Shown here piece by piece: positions 54,531 through 64,000 of a stretch of 64,000 nucleotides of DNA; positions within the stretch are counted from its first letter, which is position 1, and each line of letters opens with the position of its first letter. A model generated the notes under the pieces. The model was given only the letters and a program-made list of their open reading frames with translations, was not told the DNA's origin and did no database searches. The position numbers and the translations under genes are program-made. The stretch is from NCBI GenBank assembly GCA_032718475.1, contig JAUCBJ010006611.1, positions 1 to 64,000 of the forward strand, read 5' to 3'. The DNA is from Nemertoderma westbladi (taxonomy: Eukaryota; Xenacoelomorpha; Nemertodermatida; Nemertodermatidae).

Positions 54531-55395
54531 GATATTTTTATAGGTTTTTTGAGGTTTGTTTTATAGTGCCCCCAAGGAAGTGATTGATTTTTATTAACCC
54601 AATAAAGTTTATCATCAAAGCTACTGAGTGCAAATTTATTTTGCTTTAAGGTATAAATATGATGTAATTTAGATTGAAATCTGTGTATGTTTTTTTTTAT
54701 TTCTTCATTTGAGTTATATGCTTTTAAATATTCTTCATGTGTAATATTCGTTTCCACAACAGCTCTTGTAATACCTTTTGCTCTACGAATATTTTTATTA
54801 TTCCATTCCAAAATTGAATATAATTTTGGTCTTAAAAATACTGCTTGTTTAATTTCACGTGAGGCTAGTTCGTCTTTACAGTAATAGAGTCTGGATTTAT
54901 TTTTATCGCTGTAGAGTGGGTGATCCTTAGGGTAATTGGATGTATCTAAAATATTATTTTTAATTAATGCTTTTAAAAAATTATTCTGTGATGTATTATA
55001 ATAACAACCTATCAACAAGTCAGTGTCTGATGCAGCAATTTCAATACAGCAGTTTAATTCTTTCTCAATAGGTAGCAATTTATTGTAATACAGCTCATAC
55101 ATATCCAATTTAGCCAAGTCCAACACAGTGCTACCAATAAATATAGGCTTATCGAGAGTTACAGAGTCTTTCACTAATAAATGTCCCGATAGTGTATTAT
55201 TGTATATTATAAATTGTTCATGATTAATACGATTTACCAATTGATCGCATTTATTGTTGCTATTTGCGATACGAAAGTTACATCGATCTCTTATCTTTTC
55301 TATTGATTTGCCAAACAACGAATTATTGAGCAATTTCGCGACAGCTGTTTCAATATAACTTTTTGCCAGTCGCCTTTGATTAATATTAAAATCGA
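54473..55395 (-). pseudogene. Polinton DNA polymerase B, palm/thumb segment
   Basis: Third piece of the polymerase. It contains motif B (NNSLFGK, about 55326-55306), motif C (ASDTDLLIG, about 55040-55014, the DTD catalytic pair), and thumb sequence to the MITE at 54526. The last codons before the stop at 54473 are read through the MITE end. The authentic C-terminus continues beyond the MITE from 54067 to a stop at 54004. A frameshift near 55390-55410 separates it from the preceding piece. Confidence 0.88.
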
Positions 55396-56048
55396 TGTAA
55401 TTTTTAATACAAATTCTTGTTGAAAAGAATATAATTTATGTAGTTTAGTAACAATTAATCCATGTTTTATATAAAATTTTAACAGTTTCAAATGTAAATG
55501 ATAAAACTCTTTATCAAATTGCGTCAGCATGAGTTTTGGTATAGACATTCTATATTTACGGGAGGTACCTCTTTGTAATGACAAGTTATTAAATTGTTCC
55601 ATCATATAAGGCAAAAGCATTGATTCATTTATACTTAAATGCTCAGGGGCTAACGGTAATTGTAATGTTTGATCGTGAATAGCCTTGGGATAATTTAAAT
55701 CACATATTAAAAAATATCCAGTAGATCCATCAATGTCTAAATCTACCAAGTACTCGATTAGTTTTTCTGGAATTGCATTCTCTAAATGTTTAATACTTAC
55801 TTCTTTGAATTGTGAGGTGGGTAGTTTTTTACTTAAATTCCCAGAATATAAAGAGTTGAAATCAATATTAAAAATATGGCATTCTTCCTTAGTAGAATCA
55901 TATGTACTTGTACCTGGTATATTTGATTCTATATAATGCTTTCGACAAAATGAAACACCACCCCTAATTGATTTTTCAAAATCTCTATATGTCTGATAAT
56001 CCTTTATTAATTCTATTTTACATTTATTATATTTTAGCGCGCAATCAT
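55300..56048 (-). pseudogene. Polinton DNA polymerase B, middle segment with motif A
   Basis: Open frame without start codon, between two frameshifts. It contains IRGGVSF and the polymerase motif A, FNIDFNSLYSGNL (the usual SLYP has Ser for Pro), then GYFLICDLNYPKAIHD with PLAPEHL, a block typical of protein-primed Polinton polymerases. The preceding exonuclease piece ends out of frame at 56049. Confidence 0.88.
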
Positions 56049-58496
56049 CTAGGTAAATGACGCGATACTACAGTAAAAAACCGCTTCTAAATCGTAATTT
56101 TGTTTACAAACATTCCTAAAATTCTCAAATATATCAGCAAGCAAACAAACATCGAGTTTTAAATAGGCTAAAAGATAATCTTTGAGATTCACACAGTCGA
56201 ATTCTACCCATGATATTCCCGCAAACCTATAATCTTCAATTGTGCATGTTTTTTGACTTAAGTTACTAAAAAAATTATTTATAGACGGCAAACCAGTATC
56301 ATTAAATTTATTTATATCTGTCAAGTACTCGTATGGAAATACTCCTTTCCGTTTAATTGTTGAGTTATTCAAGTTTGGATAAAAATATTTCATTTCTTGT
56401 AGAGTAATAGGTAAAATTGAGCTTATATCATGACTCACTACATCCTTTGTTGAACACTCAACTAAATTACTTAAAGAAAAGCTTAAAAATTGATATGTGT
56501 CTAAGAAACGTAACTCAATTTTCTTAGAAGTGTTTTTAATTGGGATAAATGCACTCAGTGAAATATATCGTTCTGTATTTCTCGGTATAACCTTTATATC
56601 CCAATCTGTGTATTTCTTATCTCTAAATCCGCTTTGTAATATACAATGTATATCGTAATTGTTGGAATTATGTCCGCAAAGTACATACAGGTATCGTTTC
56701 AATGATAAACTTCGGTTACAACTATTACAGGCTGCCGCAATATATTTACCTGTAATATGTGAATGATGTCTGTTTTTCCCTACATTATTATTTAAAGTAA
56801 CATTACAATAAAAACAAAATTTTGCTTGTTCAAAATTTACAAAATCAATATTAGTAAATGACATAGTTTTATGCGTGTATATTTCTGACCAACAACATAA
56901 TTCAGTTAAATCAGTATATAATGTATCTAAGAAATCTTGAATACAATTATTATTATTTGACTTTACGAATGTTTTCAAATGACATTTTGGAGCATCAATT
57001 AATTCAGTATTGGGAACAATTAAATAACTCACAGCACACGGTATATGCTCCTGTATAATTTGATTATTAACTGACGGTTGTAAGATACATTCTATATCAA
57101 AGTAGGTGACAAACAATGGGGTTAAGGTTCTATCTAAATTTGTAAAACTAATGTGTGTTCTTTTTTTATTAGGTAGTGTCTCTCGCTGACTTCTTCCTTG
57201 GTAGCAGGCGAGACGGTGTCGATGAAGAACTTCCGCACGAAAAAAATGAGCCAAACACCTTTCGCAATATTTCCTATTCCCGATATGAAGAGCTCTCGTA
57301 TTCAGCAATCGATTCAGGTTAGTTATGCAAACATAATGATTCAGTTTAGGTACATTGTTATTTTTTACTACAAGTAATATATTTAATAACTGTTTATCGG
57401 GTGTAATTTTACTAAACGGAGGTTGTCTTAATATAGATACGGGGGTGCGTTTGTTGTCGTTATTCCAACATAGTAAATTAATTATATATTTTGAATTTTG
57501 TTTTTCAAAAAGTTTAATCGCTAACTGCCACTCTGTTGGATAATCATTTTTCCCATTGTCAAAAATGAAATGACTCATATAATTTTTGTACGACGAAGTA
57601 CGCTGTTTGTTGTTTTTCACTTTGCTACCAAATTTTGCAGATATAATTGCCCATTTAAAACAGTCATTATCAGCCGATTGTACATTTATAACACACTGTT
57701 TACCTGATAGAGCCTTAGGTAATTCCATATATCCATGCCCCTTATATAGTAACGACCTACACTTAGATTCAGCTAATTTAATTTCAACCCTTAATAAAGA
57801 TTTAATACGCCACCCCGAACCACGTGTGTTAAAGATGGCTATTTTTTGTAATATATTTTCCACCACATACTCAAACCATGTGTCAAAACTTTGCGATGAA
57901 TCTACAGTATTAATAGCACCACCGGAAGAATTAAAATAAAAGGTTTCCAATTGCTCACCTTCTGAAAAATGTGATCTGTACATTAATACATTTAGACCTA
58001 ACCACAGTCTAAGAACATTCATTTCTTTCAATCTATCTAATATTAACTGAAGAATATTACCTCGAATTTGCGCTAATGCTGTTTCTACATCGGGATAATC
58101 TCTAGAAGTTGGGAGGTCGTGGGCTTCTTGTTCCCGCGTAAAAATTGTTGCGCATGTACCAAGAGCCACCCTTAAGTTTTTTCTGGATATTATATTTTTA
58201 TGTTGCGGAAATTTACGCTTTCTTGTGTAGTAACATTTCAAGTGACAATCGTGTCGTATATAATTCTCATATGTATACTCTTTATTACAGGTAGAACAAG
58301 TCAATTGATAGGTGCGGAACTCCATTTCTTTACAACCAGTAGTTGATTCATGTCGTTTACAAATTTCGCTGCATGAAGTCATGACATGACACTTAAAACA
58401 AGAATAACCTTCAAAATGCGAGCGTAGGTGGCGTAAATAATTATGTCTAGTTACATTCATATGACAGAATGAACAACATATTGTTATTTTATCCAT
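56049..58496 (-). pseudogene. Protein-primed DNA polymerase B, zinc-finger and exonuclease segment
   Basis: First 815 codons of a polymerase of about 1500 residues that should replicate the linear element from a terminal protein. The N-terminus has three C2H2-like fingers (C8-x2-C11..H23/H27, C33-x2-C36..H49, C67-x2-C70..H82). The 3'-5' exonuclease motifs are FVTYFDIECIL (Exo I, about 464), CGHNSNNYDIHCIL (Exo II, about 610) and YLKLDVCLLADIF (Exo III, about 780). The frame ends at 56049 by a frameshift, with the polymerase domain following in other frames down to 54004. A (TTA)n tract lies about 20-45 bp upstream of the ATG. Frameshifts plus the MITE make the gene inactive. Confidence 0.92.
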
Positions 58497-58683
58497 GTTG
58501 AAGTTTGTTTAGATAAATAATAATAATAATAATAATAATAAAATATGTCCAAAGATTAAAATAAAATGATATGATATTGACTATATCTAAACATTTATAT
58601 GCTAGCGAGGGAAATAATTTTAAACCAATCACCAATCGCTTATGACTATTGGAAACCGCAAAGAGTTTAACTTATGATTAGGT

Positions 58684-59748
58684 TTACATATTAGGATAAT
58701 AATCTGGTTTCCATGGAGAATTAGTAACAGGCTCTACTAGAACTGGGTTACTGACAACTTTCTGTTTCTTTGCAGGTGATGCGTTGGTAAATTTACTCGA
58801 TGATCTTGGCTTCCGAGGTAATATTTCAGGAAAGACCTGTTGCGGTTGAGAGCAACTCTCTTCAACATCCGGATTAGGTGATGGGATCTCTACGAATGCT
58901 TTAGGTTTATCCAAAAGGACAAAACCGTCAACATGGGCTTCAGTAAGAGAAACGCCATCCATCGATTCTTTGAGAAAACTAATATGGGCTTTATCATTCA
59001 AGTAATGCAACTCAATAGAATTTCCGCCGGCACCTACTTCAGTAGAATTATCGGTGTTGGTGATAATAATTTTTTTATTATTGGTTTTAATCATTTTGAG
59101 CCGGTCTGATAATTGAATGATATTTTTATCAAAAAGATGCTTGTCTGTTTCATCGACTTGGTTGTCCCACTCTCGCAACAAAACGGTTAGTTCCTGTTTT
59201 GACAAATTGAAACCCGTATAATAGTTAAAACCAACACTATCAGCGTATCTGAGGCTGATTTTCCATAAGCCAACATAGTTGGTTCCTTTAAAAGCTGTTA
59301 CAAATCCAATAAACTCTGGATTTGATAATTCAATGTAGAATTGATCGCTAATAATCTCTAGCGGTGGAGAGAGAAATTGCAATAATTTCCCTCTGTATTG
59401 AATTAGAACTTCAGTAAAAGCTTTGTTGAGAACTTTACATTTGCCTTGTTTCTGAACGTAAACATCACCCGATGTGGGGTTGATGGAAATATTCAAATTT
59501 CCCCGCGCAAAATGAAGAGTTGGATATATCCTACCTGGTATAATTGCTGGTCTGGATTGATGTTGGTTGTTGTTGGTTGTTTCTAGAATGTCTAACAAAT
59601 AGCGGGTATCTTGATGGGAAAAACAAATTGATTCATTGTCCTCCTGAGATTCCACAATAAAATACTTGCTGTGAACGACGGTACAAGTATATTTATTGTA
59701 AGTAAATTTCCAGCTATTTGTTCCTCCGGTTTTTTGCGTTAAGGCCAT
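58684..59748 (-). CDS. Polinton protein with possible PC4-like repeats (354 aa)
   Basis: Outermost leftward gene, 354 residues. Residues about 155-210 (FIGFVTAFKGTNYVGLWKIS, then NYYTGFNLSKQELTVLLREW) resemble the ssDNA-binding domain of coactivator PC4: FKGK..V.I..Y, then G.(S/N)L...W..L. Two weaker units of beta hairpins then helix may precede it (about 15-60 and 70-130). The C-terminus is disordered with a basic patch (KPRSSSKFTNASPAKKQKVV). It could be the element's ssDNA-binding or transcription cofactor; this is a fold-level guess. The ATG follows directly a TTATTATT tract. The frame is intact. Confidence 0.55.
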   Translation of the reverse strand: MALTQKTGGTNSWKFTYNKYTCTVVHSKYFIVESQEDNESICFSHQDTRYLLDILETTNNNQHQSRPAIIPGRIYPTLHFARGNLNISINPTSGDVYVQKQGKCKVLNKAFTEVLIQYRGKLLQFLSPPLEIISDQFYIELSNPEFIGFVTAFKGTNYVGLWKISLRYADSVGFNYYTGFNLSKQELTVLLREWDNQVDETDKHLFDKNIIQLSDRLKMIKTNNKKIIITNTDNSTEVGAGGNSIELHYLNDKAHISFLKESMDGVSLTEAHVDGFVLLDKPKAFVEIPSPNPDVEESCSQPQQVFPEILPRKPRSSSKFTNASPAKKQKVVSNPVLVEPVTNSPWKPDYYPNM

Positions 59749-59821
59749 AATAATAATAAATACGAAAAATATTACAAGTGATAAATTTTAAACCATATCG
59801 CTGTAATAAATTGACACCATA

Positions 59822-60089
59822 GTTCTCACTCTAAAAATTGTGATGGTTGGAAAACAACACCTGATAAAATGATACTGAATCCGACATTGGGGTTGAAAAA
59901 CCCATAAAAAAATAGAAAGCTGTTACAAATCCAATAAACTCTGGATTTGATAATTCAATGTAGAATTGATCGCTAATAATCTCTAGCAGCTATTTATTTT
60001 TTTACAGGTTTTACAACCCTAATGTTGGAAACAGTATCATTTATAATGTAGAAATTATTAAGAAAATAACACAATTTTAGAGTGAGAAC
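59822..60089. repeat. 268-bp foldback element carrying a copied 72-bp gene piece
   Basis: Imperfect inverted arms of about 95 bp (GTTCTCACTCTAAAA... at 59822, ...TTTTAGAGTGAGAAC ending 60089). The centre holds 59916-59987, identical over 72 bp and in the same orientation to 59291-59362 within the PC4-like gene. It lies 75 bp upstream of that gene's start codon, where its promoter should be. Confidence 0.85.
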
Positions 60090-60317
60090 AAAAAATTAGA
60101 TATGGTATCAATATATTAAAATGAAGATTACAAGTGATGAATTTTATTAAAAACATTCAGTTATATATAAATTTGCGATGTGGCATAGTCAACGTAGAAG
60201 AGATGGGACGTGTCATAATCATCGACGAATAAGAAAAGAGATGGGGTGCAATGCGGATGAATGGTTGATTGGTTGCGTGGATAGGAAATACATGAAAGAA
60301 TATGAATCATAGGGTTG

Positions 60318-60968
60318 TGCGTAATAATCAATAATTATTATAATAAAAACGCTCAGTATAATGTTAGTATTAGCCTTTCAATATGGCACAGATGCTGTGG
60401 GATCGGTTAGGATGATTAACAATGGAAATGTTCGTATACGTGTAGCTGGAACGTGGCGGAATTTCATGTATCATAGTGCTGGACTGGTAGGCTGGTTGGT
60501 TGGTTTGGATTGGTGACAGCCGTCGAGGAGTAGCGGTAGCTAGCGGTGGGGTGGGTAAATCGTTGAGTTGGCAATCGATATAATATCGGGTGGGGTATAT
60601 GCGTGTAGATGGCCACGTCGTTGTTAGTAGTATCATCACATATACAGTATACAGTGGGGGTGGTGGTAGCGTGGCGAAAAGGTGAATAACCGGTGGGCCA
60701 GTTAGTTTGTTAGTTAGTTAGTGGGTAACAGCATTCAGTCAGTCGATCGATCGGTCGGTCGGTCGATTGAGGTTAGGCTACGCGTAGGTGAATACGCAAC
60801 GATTGGTTGAAGGCAAGGCAACGACGCGAATCAATACTGGTGGTGACAGATGGTCATTAAACACTGCAATTTAGCACCGGAATTTGGCATTTTTAATAGC
60901 CCTCCGAGATCTAGCCCATAGCCCAAGCTAGGGAGGAGTACGCTGAGGTCTATGTTTCTCCTACTACT
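60318..60968 (-). repeat. Polinton right terminal inverted repeat
   Basis: Inverted partner of 41982-42531, about 650 bp because of indels. It ends CTATGTTTCTCCTACTACT at 60968, followed by AACGGC. It contains CGATCGATCGGTCGGTCGG runs (60745-60765) absent from the left copy. Confidence 0.92.
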
Positions 60969-61221
60969 AACGGCTCCTCAGCTCACTAGAACATGCTGCT
61001 TCTAGTGTTGGTCTTTTTATTAACTCCAGAAAGACCAAAATTCTGCAATTTAGCACCGGAATTTGGCATTTTTAATAGCCCTCCGAGATCTAGCCCATAG
61101 CCCAAGCTAGGGAGGAGTACGCTGAGGTCTATGTTTCTCCTACTACTAACGGCTCCTCAGCTCACTAGAACATGCTGCTTCTAGTGTTGGTCTTTTTATT
61201 AACTCCAGAAAGACCAAAATT
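60864..61221. repeat. 179-bp tandem duplication across Polinton end and LINE flank
   Basis: 60864-61042 and 61043-61221 appear identical. Each unit contains the last 105 bp of the Polinton, the AACGGC target copy and 68 bp of LINE. The trinucleotide CTG occurs at both borders and after the second copy (61222-61224), as in microhomology-mediated duplication. It arose after the Polinton inserted, or is an assembly artefact. Confidence 0.93.
60969..60974. repeat. Target-site duplication AACGGC, right
   Basis: Identical to 41976-41981. A further copy is present in the duplicated unit (61148-61153). Confidence 0.93.
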
Positions 61222-61940
61222 CTGACAGTTAACTTTGAAACTCCTCAGCAAGTCTCTGATCGGATGAGCATAAGCTCAAAGGATGGTATGCTTGAGCATG
61301 TGGACGACTTCTGTTACCTGGGATCATGGATCCGGAAGTCAGGTGAGGACCTTCGAATACGTAAGGGAAAGGCATGGGCAGCCTTGAATAGGCTTTCCAG
61401 GATTTGGAAGTCACCGAGAATTAATCGGAAACTTAAGGTCCGATTATTTAGAGCAGCAGTAGTTCCAGTACACCTCTACGGGAGTCCATGCTGGGCTCTA
61501 ACTGCTGAGGACACCAAATCTCTGGATGGCACATTCACAAGAATGCTACGCCGGGTTCATTGTGTCAAGTACAATGCACACATCTCCAACCAGACACTAT
61601 ATAACATTGGAGGTGTTTCATTGGTTTCCCCAAGCTTGACACTAGAACAAAATCGCCTCCGCTTTGCAGGACATTGCTTTCGCCGTGAGGACCAGCCAGT
61701 GCATAATCTTGTACTTTGGCAGCCTCGTGGAGTGAATAAGCATGGTGGACAGCCCATGACTTTCTTGAGACGCATCTTAAAGGACACTGGCCTTAAAGAT
61801 GCGGATGATCTAGCAAATGTCATGGGTGATAGGGAGTTGTGGCGGTGCAATTTTGTTGACAAGCCGGCACAGCATTCTTAAAAATGCAGCTGCAATGCAG
61901 CATGCCGATCCTAGTAGTAGTAGTAGAAGTAGGGCTGCCT
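60975..61940 (+). mobile_element. Non-LTR retrotransposon RT, 3' part
   Basis: Continues the LINE cut at 41981. Open frame: LINSRKTKIL, LEHVDDFCYLGSWIRKSGED, RLFRAAVVPVHLYGSPCWAL, FTRMLRRVHCVKYNAHISNQ and LRFAGHCFRREDQPVHNLVL. These belong to the region after the RT in LINE families common in marine invertebrates (thumb and C-terminal Cys/His area). Stop at 61879-61881; a (TAG)n tail at about 61911-61930 may mark the 3' end. The 179-bp duplication interrupts its start. The exact clade is not identified. Confidence 0.85.
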
Positions 61941-62030
61941 AAAAAACGGAAAACGCAAAACGAAACACTGGGCAATCTACCGTCTGTACAAAATACAATT
62001 ATTATTGTTGTAATAAATTAGGCGCCTAAA

Positions 62031-62767
62031 CCCCGGTTTCCATGATGCAATATAGCTAGTAGCCTCGAGCTAGTAGCTACTGGGTCGTCGCCAATAGCTA
62101 ATAGCCGCGGCCACTAGCTACTGGCCGCAGCCAGTGGCTACTTGCCGCAAAACCAATAGCTACTGGCCGCGAAACTTCTAGCTATTTGCGCGAGGAAAAT
62201 ATCCTTCAACCAATTCAGAGCCGTAGCTGCACGCTACGTGCAATACAATATTTTAATCAATAACAATCACTTTTTAATTATTACTAGCAATACTGTAGTA
62301 GTACTATACAATATAATAGCAAAGTATATTAATTTTTTAATTTTAAATGTTCTACAACATTTCATGTATTTATTTTGAAAAAAAATTGTTCTAGAACATA
62401 TGTATATAGGTATATAATATATATATTGTTCTAGAAACTAGTTATAATTTGTTCTAGAACAACTGGTGTGGGGTCCATCCACAATTAAAAAATTAAAGAA
62501 AGCCGTAAAAAACCTTTTATGTGATGGGTAGAAATTATCTGAAAGATACAAAAACAAGATATTAAAAGGCGAGGACCGAGGAACCATTTCAGATAGCCGT
62601 GTGTTTTATGGAAACAGGGTGTTTCATGGAAACCGGGATGACAGTGTCTCAAATAGCCGGTAGCTACGAGCCGCTGCTAACAGCTAGTAGTCTGCTGAAA
62701 CCAGCTATTTTCAGTAGTATTTTCAGCTACATTATTAGCTAGCTATGTTACATCATGGAAACCGGGC
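62031..62767. repeat. Foldback element with CCCGGTTTCCATGATG ends
   Basis: Inverted ends: CCCCGGTTTCCATGATG at 62031 and CATCATGGAAACCGGG ending 62766, continuing as related ATAGCTAGTAG/CTAGCTAT. Sub-terminal TAGCTACTGGCCGCG-type units repeat at 62060-62180, and terminal-like TTTCATGGAAACCGGGA recurs at about 62620. This is probably a non-autonomous DNA transposon of about 737 bp. No clear target duplication was seen. Confidence 0.65.
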
Positions 62768-63308
62768 TTAAAACCAAATAAAATATAAGTTATTTTCGTT
62801 AAAATAAACTTATCATTCGAGGTTAAGACACCTAGATCCCTTTCTTATAATATATTGTATGTTAAAAAAACACTGTTTGAAAGAAATGTATCTTCTCCTA
62901 CAATTCTAAATGAAATAAAGCGAAAATTTGCAGAAAACATGTCCAATAGGTGCTCCCTATGGGGTGTGGACAGAATTTTGATTGAGTGAATTCTACGATT
63001 ATGATCGGTAATTCTAGAATTAATTTCACTGTTGCCAAGCAACCAGCAGGTCCCTCGCAACCAAAACCTTGCATACACAACTAGGTCCGATAATAAACCT
63101 ACCATCAAAGTTTCATCCAACTCCATCAACATTAAGTGCAAGAAGTTGTGTGTACAAACAAACACACATAGAAACAAACAAGCGTGAGAAATAAGCAGAT
63201 GAAATGAGATGAAATAATGAGAAATATACATCCATGATGGATCCGTCCAATTAATCATTATCTTTAATGCGTGCATTGTCTTACATTTATCTGTAAAAGC
63301 CATCAACC
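62768..63308. other. Intergenic DNA before the tRNA gene
   Basis: No gene recognised; short minus-strand ORFs lack any domain signal. Confidence 0.4.
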
Positions 63309-63380
63309 AGCAGAGTGGCGCAGTGGAAGCGTGCTGGGCCCATAACCCAGAGGTCCGTGGATCGAAACCACGCTCTGCTA
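63309..63380 (+). tRNA. Initiator tRNA-Met (CAT)
   Basis: 72-nt cloverleaf beginning AGCAGAG and ending CTCTGCTA. The acceptor pair A1-U72, anticodon loop CCCATAA with CAT at 63341-63343, the three G-C pairs of the anticodon stem (GGG/CCC) and T-loop ATCGAAA are initiator signatures. Compared with the human initiator, the T-stem has compensatory changes (CGTGG/CCACG). No intron and no encoded CCA. Box A and box B are internal. It delivers the first methionine in translation. Confidence 0.97.
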
Positions 63381-63387
63381 GGTTCCG

Positions 63388-63392
63388 TTTTT
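63388..63392 (+). terminator. RNA polymerase III terminator (T5)
   Basis: A run of five T residues 8 nt after the tRNA 3' end, as expected for Pol III termination. Confidence 0.85.
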
Positions 63393-64000
63393 GCTTATTA
63401 TAAACATGGCAGCCTTCAACCCTAAAAAAAGATAACAGAAATTAAGTTTCTATCTGCGAACAAAACCATCCTAATGTTGATTCTGAAAGTCCTAGTACAT
63501 TATATAATCGCAGCCTTATTATATACGGCTGCGAAATCTGTGGATGTAATGTAAAGCTCCGAAAAAACTTATTACATACAGTATACACTATTTCCTTCCC
63601 GTTCCACCTAAATCTCCATGGCGTTCCCTCCCATTCTGTCGAAATCACCAACAACGTTCCTTCATGTTCCACCTATATCATCCATGGCGTTCCCTCCCGT
63701 TCCGACTTATGAGTTATTTCTTCGAGTTGTTTTCCTTTGAACTCACTCATTCTCCCCTCTGAAATCAAAACCATGAGTTTTGAAACTTGAGAAACCTCAA
63801 TTACATCGCTATCCATCTATACATTGCTATACATGTATTTACCGCACAATACGTCGGTACGCCAAATGCTGGAATGCTTCACTACACGGCTCTCGTAAAG
63901 AACGTGCAAGCGAATAAGAGAGAAGGTTTGAGACAAGATTGGTTTGAAGAACTTAGTAAATAGTTTATATAGAAAGAAAGTGAATGCATACTGTAAGCCA
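63393..64000. other. Unassigned sequence at the window edge
   Basis: Two related blocks (GTTCCACCTAAATCTCCATGGCGTTCCCTCCC near 63601 and a similar one near 63667) form a diverged 66-bp duplication. No gene is seen. Confidence 0.5.

Larger units (their letters stand above)
41982..60968. mobile_element. Polinton/Maverick (adintovirus-like) element, 18,987 bp
   Basis: Complete element with terminal inverted repeats starting AGTAGTAGAAGAAACATAG and 6-bp target duplication AACGGC, inserted in a LINE reverse transcriptase. The hallmark set is present: protein-primed family B DNA polymerase, retroviral-type integrase, packaging ATPase, adenain-type protease and capsid proteins. Twelve rightward genes (42742-51338) face four leftward ones (59748-52368), with a 1-kb non-coding middle. 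The element also carries RING, TBP-like and possible PC4-like genes. The polymerase has two frameshifts and a 456-bp MITE in its 3' end, and one virion gene has a frameshift, so this copy is not autonomous. TIR divergence suggests moderate age. Confidence 0.95.

Noticed and set aside
62845-63306. 153-codon minus-strand ORF next to the tRNA
   Set aside because: No recognisable domain and no splice or family support; likely chance.

Overview
The window is nuclear DNA of an animal, probably a marine invertebrate. The evidence is spliced genes with metazoan orthologues, a eukaryotic initiator tRNA-Met, several satellite arrays and nested transposons typical of metazoans. The exact phylum cannot be fixed from sequence alone. 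No bacterial operon signals are present. Host genes are few. A galactose/galactosylceramide-type sulfotransferase lies on the minus strand in three exons (10815 down to 1812); its first intron is full of a 52-bp satellite and a dead Ty3/Gypsy fragment. An ARHGAP21/23-like PH-RhoGAP gene occupies a single exon at 15275-13707 (minus). A two-exon NUDT9 ADP-ribose pyrophosphatase is at 16355-17753 (plus). An initiator tRNA-Met is at 63309-63380.

From 18.5 kb on, mobile and satellite DNA dominates. A 90-bp satellite (18557-20365) passes into a 473-bp higher-order repeat. An 18.4-kb BEL/Pao LTR retrotransposon (21411-39775) is inserted in that repeat, with 1193-bp LTRs and a 5-bp AAAAT target duplication. 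It has gag, protease, RT and integrase, broken by several frame changes and a deletion of most of RNase H. Downstream of pol it carries a very large ORF (about 1417 codons) of unknown function with C-terminal zinc knuckles.

The most remarkable object is an 18,987-bp Polinton/Maverick (adintovirus-like) element at 41982-60968. It has 550-650-bp terminal inverted repeats and a perfect 6-bp target duplication (AACGGC), and it interrupts a non-LTR retrotransposon. Its left half, transcribed rightward, encodes an unknown protein, a RING protein, a packaging ATPase, small membrane and basic proteins, a retroviral-type integrase with a chromodomain-like tail, two paralogous virion-type proteins, a pVI-like protein, an F54H12.2-like capsid protein, an adenain-type protease and an unknown protein. 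Its right half, transcribed leftward, encodes a zinc-finger/protein-primed DNA polymerase B (frameshifted, and cut by a 456-bp MITE), a protein that aligns with both repeats of the TATA-binding protein saddle, and a protein with possible PC4-like ssDNA-binding repeats.

The candidate undescribed system is this TBP-like plus PC4-like pair inside a Polinton. It suggests that the element carries its own transcription-initiation factors. Several of its genes also have AAT/TTA trinucleotide tracts at or near their start codons. All functional assignments are from reading motifs by eye; no database search was run.
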